Of a DNA stretch of 45,291 bases, positions 21,203-32,091 are shown one piece after another (position 1 is the stretch's first letter; each line of letters begins with the position of its first letter). Origin of the DNA: Tannerella sp. (GTDB lineage Bacteria; Bacteroidota; Bacteroidia; Bacteroidales; Tannerellaceae); NCBI GenBank assembly GCA_031289275.1, contig JAITPV010000252.1:1-45291 (forward strand), read 5' to 3'. The notes below the pieces were generated by a model. It was not told the DNA's origin and searched no databases. It worked only from the letters and a program-made list of their open reading frames with translations. A program made the translations under genes and the position numbers.

Positions 21203-22546
21203 ATGAGAGCTGTTGAGACAATAAAAAATATTTGGAAGATAGAGGATTTAAGAAAACGAATTCTGATTACGCTTCTGTTGGTTATTATCTATCGTTTGGG
21301 GACATATGTGGTACTTCCGGGTATTGATCCGCAAGCCCTGAGTGCATTACAGGCGCAAACCCGTGGAGGTTTGATGGCTTTGTTGGATATGTTTTCCGGA
21401 GGAGCATTCTCCAACGCATCCATTTTTGCCTTAGGAATTATGCCATACATTTCTGCGTCCATCGTGATGCAATTAATGGCAATCGTTGTGCCTTCTTTCC
21501 AAAAGTTACAACGCGAAGGTGAAAGCGGACGCAAGAAAATTAATCAATGGACTCGCTATCTGACAGTTATCATACTGATATTCCAAGGTTGGGCATACCT
21601 GATCAATTTGAGTGTGCAAATGCGAGGCGCCAATGTGCCTATGCCGACAGATCTTTGGTTTAAAATATCATCCACTATCATTATGGCAGGTGGAAGTATG
21701 TTCGTCCTGTGGTTAGGCGAACGGATCACGGACAAAGGCGTTGGAAATGGTATCTCGTTTATCATTTTGATAGGAATCATAGCCCGTTTGCCGCATGCAC
21801 TTTTTCAGGAATTTATATCCCGTATGGGAGAAAAAACCAGCGGTGGTTTGGTGATGTTCCTTTTTGAAGTGCTGTTCCTGTTGTTTGTGATTGCAGGCGC
21901 TATCGCCTTAGTGCAGGGAGCGCGCAAAGTTTCGGTACAATATGCCAAACGAATTGTCGGTAACAAACAATATGGCGGCGCGCGGCAGTATATCCCCTTG
22001 AAGGTAAATGCTGCCAACGTAATGCCGATTATCTTTGCACAGGCCATTATGTTTATTCCGATTTCGATAGCAGGATTTGCCAGTCAGAGCGAAGTAGGTT
22101 CGTTTTGGTCGGCATTTATGGATAATACCGGATTTTGGTATAACTTTGTATTCGCCTTGTTGATTATCGCATTCACCTATTTTTATACGGCAATTACGAT
22201 TAATCCAACTCAGATGGCGGATGATTTGAAGCGAAATAACGGATTTATTCCGGGTGTAAAACCGGGTAAGGCAACCAAAGATTATCTGGACGAAATAATG
22301 AGTAGAATTACGCTTCCGGGAGCATTTTTCCTGGCCGTGGTGGCCATTCTGCCGGCCTTTGCGCGATTGGCGGGAATGAGCATGGAATTTTCTCAGTTTT
22401 TCGGAGGAACGTCTTTGTTGATTTTGGTAGGTGTTGTGCTGGATACCTTGCAACAGGTAGAAAGCCATTTGTTGATGCGTCATTATGATGGATTATTGAA
22501 ATCCGGAAGAATTAAAGGACGTTCAGGTTCAGCGGCGGCATATTGA
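21203..22546 (+). CDS. secY: Protein translocase subunit SecY
   Basis: Multi-TM; IYRLGTYVVLPGID, GGAFSNASIFALGIMPYISASIVMQL. Confidence 0.99.
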   Translation: MRAVETIKNIWKIEDLRKRILITLLLVIIYRLGTYVVLPGIDPQALSALQAQTRGGLMALLDMFSGGAFSNASIFALGIMPYISASIVMQLMAIVVPSFQKLQREGESGRKKINQWTRYLTVIILIFQGWAYLINLSVQMRGANVPMPTDLWFKISSTIIMAGGSMFVLWLGERITDKGVGNGISFIILIGIIARLPHALFQEFISRMGEKTSGGLVMFLFEVLFLLFVIAGAIALVQGARKVSVQYAKRIVGNKQYGGARQYIPLKVNAANVMPIIFAQAIMFIPISIAGFASQSEVGSFWSAFMDNTGFWYNFVFALLIIAFTYFYTAITINPTQMADDLKRNNGFIPGVKPGKATKDYLDEIMSRITLPGAFFLAVVAILPAFARLAGMSMEFSQFFGGTSLLILVGVVLDTLQQVESHLLMRHYDGLLKSGRIKGRSGSAAAY

Positions 22547-22547
22547 G

Positions 22548-23330
22548 ATGATCTATCTGAAGACAGATGAAGAAATCGCGTTGATGCGCGAGGCAAATCT
22601 ATTGGTAGGGAAGACTTTGGGAGAATTGGCAAAGTGCATCCAACCGGGAATCTCTACCCTTCAACTGGATCGGATAGCCGAGAAGTTTATACGTGATCAT
22701 GGCGCTGTCCCCGCTTTTTTGGGATACGGAGGATTTCCAAATTCGATTTGTGCCTCCGTCAATGAGCAGGTAGTACATGGGGTTCCGTCCCCAAAAACCA
22801 TTCTGAAAGAAGGAGACGTTATCTCCATTGACTGCGGAACGGTGTTGAACGGATTTGTGGGTGATTCGGCCTATACTTTTTGTGTAGGAGAGGTTTCGGA
22901 GGAAACCAGGAAGTTGTTGCGTGCAACCAAAGAATCGTTATATGAAGGGATTCGGTTGGCAGTAGCCGGTCACCGGGTAGGTGACATTAGTAATGCCATT
23001 CAGCGCTATTGCGAGTCAAGAGGTTACTCTGTAGTACGCGAGTTGGTTGGACACGGTTGCGGACGGAAAATGCATGAAGACCCGGAAGTGCCTAATTACG
23101 GACGAAAAGGTTGTGGCGCGTTGTTAAGAAATGGGATGTGTATTTGTATTGAACCGATGATCAATCAAGGCGCAAAACAAGTGACGTTCGAGAAAGATGG
23201 TTGGACGGTACGCACCACAGACCGGAAATATTCGGCGCATTTTGAACATTGCATCGCAATATGTCCGGCAGGGCCGATGATTTTATCATCGTTTGATTAT
23301 GTGGAAGAGATAGTAGGAAAAGAAATATAA
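22548..23330 (+). CDS. map: Type I methionyl aminopeptidase
   Basis: [20 protein letters not shown]...[15 protein letters not shown]...[16 protein letters not shown]. Confidence 0.98.
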   Translation: MIYLKTDEEIALMREANLLVGKTLGELAKCIQPGISTLQLDRIAEKFIRDHGAVPAFLGYGGFPNSICASVNEQVVHGVPSPKTILKEGDVISIDCGTVLNGFVGDSAYTFCVGEVSEETRKLLRATKESLYEGIRLAVAGHRVGDISNAIQRYCESRGYSVVRELVGHGCGRKMHEDPEVPNYGRKGCGALLRNGMCICIEPMINQGAKQVTFEKDGWTVRTTDRKYSAHFEHCIAICPAGPMILSSFDYVEEIVGKEI

Positions 23331-23332
23331 AT

Positions 23333-23551
23333 ATGGCTAAACAAGCTGCGATACAACAGGATGGAGTGATAGTGGAAGCGCTGTCCAATGCGATGTTTCG
23401 TGTAGAGTTGGAAAACGGGCACGAAATTACCGCCCATATATCGGGGAAGATGCGTATGCATTACATCAAGATTCTTCCCGGAGATAAAGTGCGGGTGGAA
23501 ATGTCGCCGTATGATTTGTCCAAAGGCAGAATAGCGTTTAGGTATAAATAA
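23333..23551 (+). CDS. infA: Translation initiation factor IF-1
   Basis: [53 protein letters not shown]. Confidence 0.99.
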   Translation: MAKQAAIQQDGVIVEALSNAMFRVELENGHEITAHISGKMRMHYIKILPGDKVRVEMSPYDLSKGRIAFRYK

Positions 23552-23581
23552 GAAGAGTAATAAATTAAAAATGATAGTGCG

Positions 23582-23698
23582 ATGAAAGTAAGAGCATCTT
23601 TAAAGAAACGGACACCCGAATGTAAAATCGTAAGGCGTAAAGGGCGTCTGTACGTAATTAATAAGAAGAACCCTAAGTTTAAAGTACGTCAGGGTTAA
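23582..23698 (+). CDS. rpmJ: 50S ribosomal protein L36
   Basis: 38 aa read by hand (not in track): [38 protein letters not shown]. Confidence 0.97.
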   Translation: MKVRASLKKRTPECKIVRRKGRLYVINKKNPKFKVRQG

Positions 23699-23735
23699 TT
23701 TGTAATTGATAGAATAATAATAATTATCAGATACT

Positions 23736-24116
23736 ATGGCGATAAGAATAGTTGGTGTGGACTTACCACAAGAAAAAAGAGGCGAAATAGCATTGACCTA
23801 TATTTTTGGTATTGGTCGTAGCGCGTCGAACTCTATTTTGTTAAAAGCAGGTGTTGACAGGAATATCAAAGTCAAGGATTGGACAGACGACCAGGCCGCC
23901 CGGATTCGTGAAGTGATCGGTAACGAATATAAGGTGGAAGGCGATCTTCGTTCGGAAATTCAGTTGAATATCAAACGATTGATGGATATTGGCTGTTATC
24001 GTGGCGTACGTCATCGCATTGGATTACCATTGCGAGGGCAAAGCACGAAAAACAATGCTCGTACACGTAAGGGAAAGAAAAAGACAGTTGCAAACAAGAA
24101 AAAAGCTACTAAATAA
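23736..24116 (+). CDS. rpsM: 30S ribosomal protein S13
   Basis: [29 protein letters not shown]. Confidence 0.99.
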   Translation: MAIRIVGVDLPQEKRGEIALTYIFGIGRSASNSILLKAGVDRNIKVKDWTDDQAARIREVIGNEYKVEGDLRSEIQLNIKRLMDIGCYRGVRHRIGLPLRGQSTKNNARTRKGKKKTVANKKKATK

Positions 24117-24124
24117 TAACTGAT

Positions 24125-24514
24125 ATGGCAAAAAAAACAGTCGCAGCGAAAAAAAGAAAAGTGAAAGTGGATGCCTATGGTCAAGCCCATATTCATTCCT
24201 CGTTCAATAACATTATTGTGTCGTTAGCCAATAGTGACGGACAAGTCATCAGTTGGTCATCTGCCGGTAAGATGGGCTTTCGTAGTTCAAAGAAAAACAC
24301 CCCCTATGCCGCTCAGATGGCCGCGGAGGATTGTGCAAAAGTGGCTTACGATTTAGGCTTACGCAAAGTGAAAGTGTATATCAAAGGGCCGGGCAATGGT
24401 CGTGAATCAGCTATTCGTACGATTCACAGTAAAGGCATCGAAGTGACGGAAATCATTGACGTGACTCCGTTACCACATAACGGCTGTCGTCCTCCCAAGA
24501 AAAGAAGAGTGTAA
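24125..24514 (+). CDS. rpsK: 30S ribosomal protein S11
   Basis: [33 protein letters not shown]...[11 protein letters not shown]. Confidence 0.99.
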   Translation: MAKKTVAAKKRKVKVDAYGQAHIHSSFNNIIVSLANSDGQVISWSSAGKMGFRSSKKNTPYAAQMAAEDCAKVAYDLGLRKVKVYIKGPGNGRESAIRTIHSKGIEVTEIIDVTPLPHNGCRPPKKRRV

Positions 24515-24527
24515 ATAAATATTTTAT

Positions 24528-24620
24528 ATGAATCTTGAATTCATGAATAGATTGCATTTCATCCTCTCGCAATCGCGGCTGCATGGTTTGAAGATTTAGT
24601 TGAACGTTAAAAAATAAACA
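24528..24620 (+). promoter_or_regulatory. Structured rpsK-rpsD spacer; candidate S4 r-protein leader
   Basis: ATGAAT/ATTCAT and GATTGC/GCAATC stems in an unusually long spacer just before rpsD. Confidence 0.4.
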
Positions 24621-24623
24621 AAA

Positions 24624-25229
24624 ATGGCAAGATATACAGGTCCAAGAACAAAGATTGCCCGTAAATTTGGTGAAGCGATATTCGGCGCAGACAAAGTTCT
24701 GTCGAAGAAGAATTATCCTCCCGGACAGCACGGGAACAGTCGAAAAAGAAAAACGTCGGAATACGGCATTCAGTTGCGGGAAAAGCAAAAAGCAAAATAC
24801 ACCTATGGCGTGTTGGAAAAACAGTTTAGAAATATGTTCGACAAAGCTTCCCGTTCGAAAGGCATTACCGGTGAAGTGTTACTGCAATTGTTGGAAAGCC
24901 GTTTAGACAACGTGGTTTTCCGGCTCGGATTGGCGCCTACGCGTGCCGCAGCCCGGCAATTGGTATCACACCGGCATGTAGTCGTAGATGGAAAAGTTGT
25001 CAACATCCCTTCTTATTCGGTTAAATCCGGGCAAATAGTCGGTGTAAGAGAAAAGTCAAAATCCCTCGAAATAATAGCAGAAGCATTATCCGGATTCAAT
25101 CACAGTAAATATCCGTGGATTGAATGGGATCAGAACTTATTGAACGGAAAATTGCTCCATTTACCCGAACGGACAGATATTCCGGAAAATATAAAAGAAC
25201 AATTGATTGTAGAATTGTATTCTAAATAA
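24624..25229 (+). CDS. rpsD: 30S ribosomal protein S4
   Basis: [21 protein letters not shown]...[27 protein letters not shown]. Confidence 0.99.
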   Translation: MARYTGPRTKIARKFGEAIFGADKVLSKKNYPPGQHGNSRKRKTSEYGIQLREKQKAKYTYGVLEKQFRNMFDKASRSKGITGEVLLQLLESRLDNVVFRLGLAPTRAAARQLVSHRHVVVDGKVVNIPSYSVKSGQIVGVREKSKSLEIIAEALSGFNHSKYPWIEWDQNLLNGKLLHLPERTDIPENIKEQLIVELYSK

Positions 25230-25235
25230 TGACTT

Positions 25236-26231
25236 ATGGCGATATTAGCATTCCAGAAACCAGATAAAGTTTTAATGTTAGAAACGGACAACTTTCATGG
25301 AAAGTTTGAATTTCGTCCGTTAGAGCCGGGTTATGGTATAACCATCGGTAATGCGTTGCGCCGTATCCTTTTATCATCATTGGAAGGATATGCCTTTTCT
25401 TCGCTGAAGATTGAAGGGGTCAATCATGAATTTGCGTCTATTCCGGGAGTACAGGAAGATGTTACCAATATTATCCTGAACCTGAAACAAGTACGCTTCA
25501 AACGGGCATCCGACGACGCAGAAAGTGAGAAAGTCAATATTACCATATCAGGAACCGAAGTTTTCAAGGCCGGTGATATAAGTAAGCAGCTTGTAGGCTT
25601 TGAAATCTTGAACCCCGGTTTGGAGATTTGCCACCTTGACCCGAAAGCCTCTTTCCACATGGAAATGACAGTCACTAAAGGTCGTGGATATGTTCCTGCA
25701 GAGGAAAATGCAGATCCGCTCAATCTGGACGTCAATGTCATTGCCATTGATTCCATCTATACGCCGATACGGAATGTTAAGTATTCGGTAGAGAATTTCC
25801 GTGTAGAGCAGAAAACGGATTATGAAAAATTGATTCTTGAAATCTCAACCGATGGTTCCATCCATCCAAAAGATGCATTAAAAGAAGCTGCCAAGATATT
25901 GATTTATCATTTTATGCTCTTTTCTGATGAGAAAATTTCGGTAGAAACCATTGATGTGGAAGGAAATGAGGAATTTGATGAAGATGTGTTGCACATGCGT
26001 CAGTTATTGAAAAGTAAATTGTCGGAAATGAATCTTTCCGTGCGTGCCCTGAATTGTTTGAAGGCGGCAGATGTTGATACGGTAGGAGATTTGGTGCGAT
26101 TTAATAAGAATGATTTGCTGAAGTTTCGCAACTTTGGAAAGAAATCCCTGACCGAGTTGGATGAATTGCTGGAAACTTTAAGCCTTTCATTTGGAATGGA
26201 TATTACAAAATATAAATTAGATAAAGACTAA
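25236..26231 (+). CDS. rpoA: RNA polymerase subunit alpha
   Basis: [30 protein letters not shown]. Confidence 0.99.
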   Translation: MAILAFQKPDKVLMLETDNFHGKFEFRPLEPGYGITIGNALRRILLSSLEGYAFSSLKIEGVNHEFASIPGVQEDVTNIILNLKQVRFKRASDDAESEKVNITISGTEVFKAGDISKQLVGFEILNPGLEICHLDPKASFHMEMTVTKGRGYVPAEENADPLNLDVNVIAIDSIYTPIRNVKYSVENFRVEQKTDYEKLILEISTDGSIHPKDALKEAAKILIYHFMLFSDEKISVETIDVEGNEEFDEDVLHMRQLLKSKLSEMNLSVRALNCLKAADVDTVGDLVRFNKNDLLKFRNFGKKSLTELDELLETLSLSFGMDITKYKLDKD

Positions 26232-26237
26232 GTAACG

Positions 26238-26861
26238 ATGAGACATAATAAGAAAATCAATCATTTAGGCCGGACGAAAGCTCACCGCGAAGCGATGCTT
26301 GCCAACATGGCATCTTCCTTGATTAAGCATAAACGAATTTTTACGACCACGGCAAAAGCCAAAGCATTACGTAAATACATAGAGCCTCTGATCACAAAGT
26401 CCAAGGACTCTTCCAAACCAAATGAAGCCGTCACGCATTCACGCCGTATTGTTTTTGCTTCGTTGCAAGACAAATATGCTGTTAAAGAACTCTTTGGCGT
26501 TGTCGCAGAAAAAATAGGCGATCGTCCGGGAGGGTATACCCGGATTATCAAAACCGGCGCCCGTCTGGGAGATAATGCCGCCATGTGCTTTATTGAATTA
26601 GTGGATTTCAACGAAAATATGCTGAAAGATGCTTCGAAAAAGGTTGCGGCAAAGACCAGGCGTTCACGTAAAAAATCATCGGCGGTTGCGGAGTCAACGC
26701 CATCAGTTGGAGTGAAGGATGCGGATGTTGTTGTGGAGGTGGAAGAAGTAACGTCCGAAACGTCAACCGTTAAAGACGACGATCCGGCTATTTCCGAGGC
26801 TGTAACAGTCGAAGAAGTTGATGAAACTTCGGAAGCTGACAAAAAAGCGGATAAGGAATAA
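26238..26861 (+). CDS. rplQ: 50S ribosomal protein L17 with acidic C-terminal extension
   Basis: [34 protein letters not shown]; acidic tail. Confidence 0.98.
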   Translation: MRHNKKINHLGRTKAHREAMLANMASSLIKHKRIFTTTAKAKALRKYIEPLITKSKDSSKPNEAVTHSRRIVFASLQDKYAVKELFGVVAEKIGDRPGGYTRIIKTGARLGDNAAMCFIELVDFNENMLKDASKKVAAKTRRSRKKSSAVAESTPSVGVKDADVVVEVEEVTSETSTVKDDDPAISEAVTVEEVDETSEADKKADKE

Positions 26862-26890
26862 ATAACGCAAAATCAGGTCAATATAGAAGG

Positions 26891-26928
26891 AAGCAACTGT
26901 CCCGGAAGGGAATTGGTTGCTTTTTCTT
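26891..26928 (+). terminator. Rho-independent-like terminator after rplQ
   Basis: AGCAAC...GTTGCT stem followed by a T run. Confidence 0.7.
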
Positions 26929-27404
26929 TATATACTGCTATTCGATTCATTAATAGGCAAATTCCTCTTGAATCCTTCTTTAAACGAAATCAAAGTCTCC
27001 GTACGAGCTAAACCTAACGGTTGGAGTTGATGATGGATAATATGGAGTAGATGTTGGTTGTTCTTTGCATAAATCTTGATGAAAAGATCATACTGTCCTG
27101 TGGTGTAATGACATTCCACGACTTCCGGGATTTTCATCAAAGCTTCCGTGACTGCCGGGAATTGTCCCGGATTTTGCAAGTATAATCCCATATATGCGCA
27201 TGTTTCATATCCGATACTGTTATTGTCAATAACAAATTCGCACCCCTTAATTACGCCTGCATTCATTAATTTCTGAACTCTTTGATGAATCGCGGCGCCT
27301 GAAACATTACATTCGCGGGCGACTTCCAGAAAGGGCTTGCGTGCGTCATTCATAATCAGCCGGAGGATTTTTTTGTCTAATACGTCTAATTCGTAATGTG
27401 CCAT
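26928..27404 (-). CDS. Lrp/AsnC-family transcriptional regulator
   Basis: MAHYELDVLDKKILRLIMNDARKPFLEVARECNVSGAAIHQRVQKLMNAGVIKG. Confidence 0.95.
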   Translation of the reverse strand: MAHYELDVLDKKILRLIMNDARKPFLEVARECNVSGAAIHQRVQKLMNAGVIKGCEFVIDNNSIGYETCAYMGLYLQNPGQFPAVTEALMKIPEVVECHYTTGQYDLFIKIYAKNNQHLLHIIHHQLQPLGLARTETLISFKEGFKRNLPINESNSSI

Positions 27405-27465
27405 AACTAAATCATTTTATTTTTCTTCGTTGGGAAGGGCTTTAAACCATTCTTGAAATCCAACT

Positions 27466-27502
27466 AAAAAGGGGCTGAATCTATTAAAATTCAACCCCTT
27501 TC
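27466..27502 (-). terminator. Terminator after the exbB/exbD cluster
   Basis: AAAGGGG(C)TGAAT...ATTCA(A)CCCCTTT inverted repeat. Confidence 0.7.
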
Positions 27503-27517
27503 ACTCACATAAACCGG

Positions 27518-27988
27518 TTACTGCTCGACTGCTTTACGGGCTGAATAACTGATTTTTAACGCATAGGCCTCGCGTAATGCTTGTTTGAGGTCGGTCACAA
27601 CCCCCATTTTCGTCTCTTTATCACCTTTAATAGACACGGTCATAAAGGGTTGGTCTTCTTCCTTCATACTGGATTTTTCCTGTCCGATATAGGCTCCGAC
27701 TTCTGAAATTTCAGCAAACTTGTCGTTTAACTGGATACGGGTTTCGGAACCCATTTTAGCAATAAATTCCTGAGTAGGTTTACCCACATAGATGTATGTC
27801 ACCAACGATTTCTTTTCCAGTTTCTGCAATTCGGTTGCTTGAGGCGCCCTGAATTGTACTTTCAGTGTCACTTCACGCATCGTCGTTACCATCATGAAAA
27901 AGAATAAGATCGCAAACACCAAGTCAGGTAATGACGATGTATTTAATTCGGGCATTTCTCGCCCGCCCGATTTATTAAACTTTCCCAT
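27518..27988 (-). CDS. exbD: ExbD/TolR-family biopolymer transport protein
   Basis: GGREMPELNTSSLPDLVFAILFFFMMVTTMRE, single N-terminal TM. Confidence 0.9.
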   Translation of the reverse strand: MGKFNKSGGREMPELNTSSLPDLVFAILFFFMMVTTMREVTLKVQFRAPQATELQKLEKKSLVTYIYVGKPTQEFIAKMGSETRIQLNDKFAEISEVGAYIGQEKSSMKEEDQPFMTVSIKGDKETKMGVVTDLKQALREAYALKISYSARKAVEQ

Positions 27989-28575
27989 TACTTTTTATCT
28001 CCATAATTTTTAGGTTCTGCTTCCGATATCTTTTGAGGATAAATCATCTGCACCGATTTTTGTTGATCCTCATCCAATTCGGCAAAGGTTTTCCCCCATT
28101 TCGTTTTGGCAATTTCATCACGCAGTTCCCGATAAGCCGCAGCCAATTCATTTTGCACATCTATGTATGCCTGATATTGCGTAGTCCGGTCATTTTGCAG
28201 TGAAATCACATGAGGCTTGCAAATTTTCATTCGTCCAAAAAACGGAACATCTTCTTCTGCCTTTTCCGGCAAATGTTCTTCATCATTACGATTGGCAATG
28301 AATTCTTTCGCTCGCTCTTTCAGTTGTTTAATGTCGATATATTCGCCACCGCATAATACTTGATTATTGGAATTAATCAACACAACCAACATATTCCTTT
28401 TTTTAATATCTATGGGCTTCTCTTTCGTCTCTTTATCGGGAGGTTGAGGCAAACGCCTTGCCAACCCCTGGTCAGTAGCCATAGATGTAGTCAAAAGGAA
28501 AAACAAAAGCAACATGAAAGCGATGTCGGCAGAAGAAGAACCATTAATACCCGGAACTTTTCTTTTTTTACCCAT
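27988..28575 (-). CDS. exbD: ExbD/TolR-family biopolymer transport protein (second copy)
   Basis: GKKRKVPGINGSSSADIAFMLLLFFLLTTSM. Confidence 0.9.
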   Translation of the reverse strand: MGKKRKVPGINGSSSADIAFMLLLFFLLTTSMATDQGLARRLPQPPDKETKEKPIDIKKRNMLVVLINSNNQVLCGGEYIDIKQLKERAKEFIANRNDEEHLPEKAEEDVPFFGRMKICKPHVISLQNDRTTQYQAYIDVQNELAAAYRELRDEIAKTKWGKTFAELDEDQQKSVQMIYPQKISEAEPKNYGDKK

Positions 28576-28587
28576 TTTCTTTCTTGT

Positions 28588-29061
28588 TTATTTGTTTAAT
28601 ACTTTCTTGACAGAACCGCCAATGATAGCCAATACACTTAATCCCAAAAGAACATAGGTAGTATAAATCCACATGTCCGATATTTTCAGCCAACTCTCCA
28701 CATTATAACGCGCCGAGTCAACATTAATCTTGGGCAATGGCGTTCCGTCTCCCATGGAATAGGTAATCCCTAAAAGCGCAACAAATGCAATGATAACCAC
28801 TAAAGAGGCTAAGGCCGCTTTCGGCTTGGCTTTCAAGGATGAAATAAATTGTATAATGCCAAACAATAACAATCCTATCACCGCGAGGGCAAAGATAGCA
28901 TAGCACCAATAAAGCAACAGGGAGGTATTGACCGGTTCTTTTTGTTCTACATTGGGATCAATTACTCCTCCAAAATAGAACAGGCATAACGTCGCTACGC
29001 TGATTAACATCAAAGCGATCAGCGTCCAGCTTGAAATTCTTCGTATTTTACGTACAGCCAT
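28588..29061 (-). CDS. Hypothetical multi-TM membrane protein of the exb cluster
   Basis: 157 aa with several hydrophobic spans; between exbB and exbD. Confidence 0.75.
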   Translation of the reverse strand: MAVRKIRRISSWTLIALMLISVATLCLFYFGGVIDPNVEQKEPVNTSLLLYWCYAIFALAVIGLLLFGIIQFISSLKAKPKAALASLVVIIAFVALLGITYSMGDGTPLPKINVDSARYNVESWLKISDMWIYTTYVLLGLSVLAIIGGSVKKVLNK

Positions 29062-29068
29062 GGTCCGA

Positions 29069-29812
29069 TTATTTATTGATTTTCACACTGTATTTAATAA
29101 CGAGATCAAGCAAGGTAATAGAAGCATCTTCCATTTTGTTCAGGATCGCTTCCAATTTGCTCAACAAATAGTTATAAAATATTTGCAGGAGTAGCGCAAC
29201 GATCAAACCGCCCACGGTTGTAATCAAGGCCACTTTCATACCACCGGCAACAACTGTTGGGCTGATGTCTCCTACTTGTTCAATTTTATCGAAGGCCATG
29301 ATCATACCGATCACCGTACCCAAGAACCCTAAAGACGGAGCCATAGCAATAAACAGGGTAATCCACGATAAATTCTTTTCCAGTAAACCACTTTGAACAC
29401 CACCGTAGGATACGATTGATTTTTCAACAATATCAATACCCTGGTCAATCCTTAATAATCCCTGATAGGCTATTGATGCGATCGGACCTCTTGTGTCACG
29501 GGCTACTGTTTTTGCGGCTTCCACATCACCTTTCTCAAGTGCAGCCTCAATATTAGACAATAATTTACTGGGATCGGTGTCGGCCAGATTCAAATAAATA
29601 ATGCGTTCCAATACGAAGGCTAAACCTAAAATTAACGCGATAGCTACCAAACTCATAAAGTCTGCACTACCTTCAATGAATTTAACTTTGAGGGCTTGAT
29701 GTATACTACCGCCTTCAGCAGATGTTGCATTTGCTGCATCTTCCGCAAACGCTACCACAGAGAATCCCAAGGCAAAAAGTGCCAAGAATGTTTTTGTAAA
29801 TAACTTTTTCAT
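29069..29812 (-). CDS. exbB: MotA/TolQ/ExbB proton channel family protein
   Basis: FIAMAPSLGFLGTVIGMIMAFDKIEQVGDISPTVVAGGMKVALITTVGGLIVAL. Confidence 0.93.
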   Translation of the reverse strand: MKKLFTKTFLALFALGFSVVAFAEDAANATSAEGGSIHQALKVKFIEGSADFMSLVAIALILGLAFVLERIIYLNLADTDPSKLLSNIEAALEKGDVEAAKTVARDTRGPIASIAYQGLLRIDQGIDIVEKSIVSYGGVQSGLLEKNLSWITLFIAMAPSLGFLGTVIGMIMAFDKIEQVGDISPTVVAGGMKVALITTVGGLIVALLLQIFYNYLLSKLEAILNKMEDASITLLDLVIKYSVKINK

Positions 29813-29900
29813 AGTTGTTTAATCATTTAAAAATTAATACTTCTTTTGTTTCTATTTTTTGTTGTTAATAATAATATCTATTTCATTTTCATTCTTTTGC

Positions 29901-29987
29901 GGAGAAAGCGGGATTCGAACCCGCGATACGCTTTCGGCGTATACACGCTTTCCAGGCGTGCCTCTTCAACCACTCGAGCATCTCTCC
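29901..29987 (-). tRNA. tRNA-Ser(GGA)
   Basis: GGAGAGATGCTCGAGTGGTTGAAGAGGCACGCCTGGAAAGCGTGTATACGCCGAAAGCGTATCGCGGGTTCGAATCCCGCTTTCTCC; long variable arm; CTGGAAA anticodon loop. Confidence 0.96.
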
Positions 29988-30149
29988 TTATCACATAAAC
30001 TCTCTGAAAACACGTGCAAATCGCGAAAAAAATATAATATACCCGCTTTTTCCGACTACAAATATCTGATTTTTACTTGAGATAATGTGCTTTATCCGAA
30101 AAAAAATTGCGTTTTGCGGTTGTTTTTTTTTTGCCGTCATTGTAATTGA

Positions 30150-30920
30150 TTATATATCAAACATTTCTATTGCGTTGTTTCTGGTGATGCCGGCGGCGTC
30201 TTCTAAAGAAATTTCAAAAACAGAAGCGATTTTGCCGGCCGTTTCCCACAAAAAAGACGGCTCATTTCGTTTGCCGCGATGAGGTGAAGGCGCCAAATAG
30301 GGGGCATCGGTTTCTAAAAGGAGCCGTTCCAAGCCTGCTTGCCGGATAATTTCGGGCAGCGGCGATTTTTTGAATGTGACGATGCCGTTGACGCCGATCA
30401 GGAAGCCCGGTAATCGCCGGACTTCTTCCATATCTTCCAACGTGCCGTTGAAGCAATGGAATACACCTTTCAATGTGCCTGCACCTACCTTGTGTATGCT
30501 GTTAAACACTTCGGCAAAGGCGTCCCGCGTATGGATGGATACCGGCAGATGCATATCCAAACTCCAGCGTAACTGTTCCTCAAAAACAATTCTTTGTTCA
30601 TGCAGATGGCTTTTGTCCCAATACAAGTCGATGCCTATTTCGCCGATGCCGTAATACGAACGTTGTCTAAGGGCGGTTTCGATTTGCTTTAATTGTGTAG
30701 CGTAGGATTGATCCACACTGACAGGATGCAATCCCATCATCGGAAAGGCAAAGTCCGGTTCGGCATCACACAAGGCCATCAGAGGTTTGATTGTCGTTAC
30801 ATCCACATTCGGCAAAAGAACGGCTTCGATACCTGAATCCTTTGCCGCCCGGACAACTTCTTTGCGGTCGGCATCAAATTCTTCCAGATAAATATGTGTA
30901 TGTGTATCAATAATTTTCAC
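30150..30920 (-). CDS. tatD: TatD-family hydrolase/DNase
   Basis: MKIIDTHTHIYLEEFDADR...GEIGIDLYWDKS...LLLETDAPYLAPSPHRGKRNEPSFL. Confidence 0.95.
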   Translation of the reverse strand: MKIIDTHTHIYLEEFDADRKEVVRAAKDSGIEAVLLPNVDVTTIKPLMALCDAEPDFAFPMMGLHPVSVDQSYATQLKQIETALRQRSYYGIGEIGIDLYWDKSHLHEQRIVFEEQLRWSLDMHLPVSIHTRDAFAEVFNSIHKVGAGTLKGVFHCFNGTLEDMEEVRRLPGFLIGVNGIVTFKKSPLPEIIRQAGLERLLLETDAPYLAPSPHRGKRNEPSFLWETAGKIASVFEISLEDAAGITRNNAIEMFDI

Positions 30921-30988
30921 CGGACTGTCGTTGATTGTAAATGATAAATTGAATTTCGTGTATCACCATTCCCGCACTTTTGAATTTC

Positions 30989-31972
30989 TTATGACTCCCG
31001 CACCATCAGGCGGCGACTTGTTTCGCGCAACACGGTCAATCTTTCCGGAGGTAGCTGCAAAAGCGTAAGGTCTTGCATGGCCAAATCATAATATTGCCGT
31101 ATCCTTGCATGTACGATTTCTTTTATCTTCAGTTCATCATAGACAGAAGTGATTGCAGCGATTTTTTCTTCCGGTGTGAATGTGTTTTCTTCCGTTACCT
31201 CCTGATAGCGCTTGATGATTGCATACTGTTTGTCCGAAGCCAGTCGCATGGCATGAATCAGCAGGAACGTTTTTTTGTTACACAGGATGTCGCCGCCGAT
31301 ATTTTTCCCGAAAATCTGCGTGTTTCCGTATACATCTAATAAATCGTCCTGCAACTGGAACGCTAATCCTATATGTATACCAAACCGGTAAAGATGATCG
31401 GCGTCTTCCTCGGACGCTCCTCCGATCAAAGCGCCTGCCTTCAGGCAACAAGCCGGTAAGACGGCTGTTTTCAGGCGAATCATTTCGATATACTCTTCTT
31501 CCGTCACTTCCCGACGCGACTCAAATTCCATGTCATATTGCTGGCCTTCACAGATTTCAAGAGCGGTTTGTGTGAAAAGCGTTAATGTCTTTTTCAAAAA
31601 GGGCGCGGCTGTTTCTCCGATCAGTTGGTAGGCAACGATAAGCATGGCGTCTCCGGAAAGAATGGCGGTATTCGGATTCCACTTTTTGTGTACGGTAAGG
31701 TGGTTACGCCTCTTTCCGGCGCCGTCCATCAAGTCGTCGTGCAACACGGTGAAATTATGGAACACTTCCATGCCCAACGCCGGTCTTAATGCGTCGTCCA
31801 CTCTTTCGTTATACAGATTACAAGCCATCAGCATAAGCGCCGGACGGATTCGCTTTCCTCCTAAAGAAAGGGTATATTCAATCGGATCAAACAGACTTTT
31901 GGGCGGAGCGTCGAAGTGTAATTGGCCGATAGCTGCTTCAACGATTTGCAGGACTTGTTCGAATGATAACAT
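30989..31972 (-). CDS. Polyprenyl synthetase family protein
   Basis: LGGKRIRPALMLMACNL, VLHDDLMDGAGKRR, QLQDDLLDVYG; start at M11 preferred because the upstream part overlaps a terminator-like hairpin. Confidence 0.93.
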   Translation of the reverse strand: MLSFEQVLQIVEAAIGQLHFDAPPKSLFDPIEYTLSLGGKRIRPALMLMACNLYNERVDDALRPALGMEVFHNFTVLHDDLMDGAGKRRNHLTVHKKWNPNTAILSGDAMLIVAYQLIGETAAPFLKKTLTLFTQTALEICEGQQYDMEFESRREVTEEEYIEMIRLKTAVLPACCLKAGALIGGASEEDADHLYRFGIHIGLAFQLQDDLLDVYGNTQIFGKNIGGDILCNKKTFLLIHAMRLASDKQYAIIKRYQEVTEENTFTPEEKIAAITSVYDELKIKEIVHARIRQYYDLAMQDLTLLQLPPERLTVLRETSRRLMVRES

Positions 31973-32000
31973 TTTTATGAGAGATAAAAAATGAATAAAC

Positions 32001-32034
32001 AAAAAAGGCCACTCCGTACAGAACGACCCTTTTT
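32001..32034 (-). terminator. Terminator downstream of the TonB gene
   Basis: AAAAAGG...CCTTTTT inverted repeat. Confidence 0.6.
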
Positions 32035-32091
32035 GAAGAAAATTATTATTTATTGGATAGTAATTTGTTGTCTGTCAATTATTCATTCGGA

